Assembly (NCBI GenBank): GCA_947039985.1 | Contig: CAMRAP010000119.1 | Coordinates: 1-5,656 of the forward strand | Reading direction: 5' to 3' | Length of the DNA: 5,656 bases | Source of the DNA: an uncultured Odoribacter sp. | GTDB taxonomy: Bacteria > Bacteroidota > Bacteroidia > Bacteroidales > Marinifilaceae | Shown: positions 5,612 to 5,656 of the stretch, in pieces | How the letters are laid out: every line of letters starts with the position of its first letter | Position numbering within the stretch: position 1 is the stretch's first letter | Made by a program: the position numbers and the translations under genes | The notes under the pieces: generated by a model | Database searches by the model: none | Seen by the model: only the letters and a program-made list of their open reading frames with translations | What the model was told of the DNA's origin: nothing

Positions 5612-5656
5612 AGATCGGAAGAGCGTCGTGTAGGGAAAGAGTGTTAAGATTAGTGT
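5612..5656 (+). other. Illumina TruSeq dual-index adapter contamination
   Basis: From 5612 the sequence begins AGATCGGAAGAGC and continues through 5644 exactly as the TruSeq read-2-side (i5/universal) adapter. Eight bases follow, TAAGATTA (5645-5652), and then GTGT (5653-5656), which is how the adapter resumes after an i5 index. The reverse complement, TAATCTTA, is the D506 i5 index as I remember the TruSeq HT set. This is not biological sequence; the organism's DNA ends at about 5611. Confidence 0.98.

Noticed and set aside
5610..5633. Natural stop codon and C-terminus of the TonB receptor
   Set aside because: These bases are Illumina adapter; the receptor is cut off, not short.

Overview
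The window looks like a draft contig from a Bacteroidota genome. The evidence is an AT-rich sequence, start codons without Shine-Dalgarno sites, a TonB-dependent receptor with an N-terminal carboxypeptidase-regulatory-like domain, and a remnant of a Bacteroidota-style O-antigen-ligase/TPR protein. Sphingobacteriaceae or a relative is my guess; the sequence alone does not prove it.

Positions 182-3411 (+ strand) hold a compact three-gene cluster: a GadC-like amino-acid antiporter, a serine-dependent glutaminase and a small six-TM potassium-channel-like protein. Glutaminase plus glutamate/GABA-type antiporter is the core of a glutamine-driven acid-resistance system: glutamine enters, is deamidated to glutamate and releases ammonia that consumes protons, and glutamate (or GABA, if a decarboxylase exists elsewhere) leaves through the antiporter. 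A similar set that includes a K+ channel is known from Bacteroides gad loci. No glutamate decarboxylase lies in this window. A perfect 13-bp stem-loop separates the antiporter from the glutaminase and moves the glutaminase start to the ATG at 1726.

Positions 3412-4627 are decayed mobile and accessory DNA, all in minus orientation. They hold an IS3-type OrfB scrap ending within a few bases of the channel stop codon, the terminal repeat and C-terminal half of an ISL3-family transposase, and, joined to it in frame, a piece of a membrane/TPR protein resembling the C-terminal part of O-antigen-ligase-like polysaccharide enzymes. The long reading frame here is a chimera of two broken genes, not one protein.

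Positions 4701-5609 (+ strand) encode the N-terminal part of a TonB-dependent outer-membrane receptor. The biological sequence ends at about 5611. The last 45 bases (5612-5656) are Illumina TruSeq adapter, including a complete i5 index, so the apparent stop codon of the receptor is artificial.

I found no convincing undescribed biological system. The points most worth a second look are the adapter, the chimeric IS/TPR junction, the non-canonical channel filter and the stem-loop inside the antiporter-glutaminase cluster.
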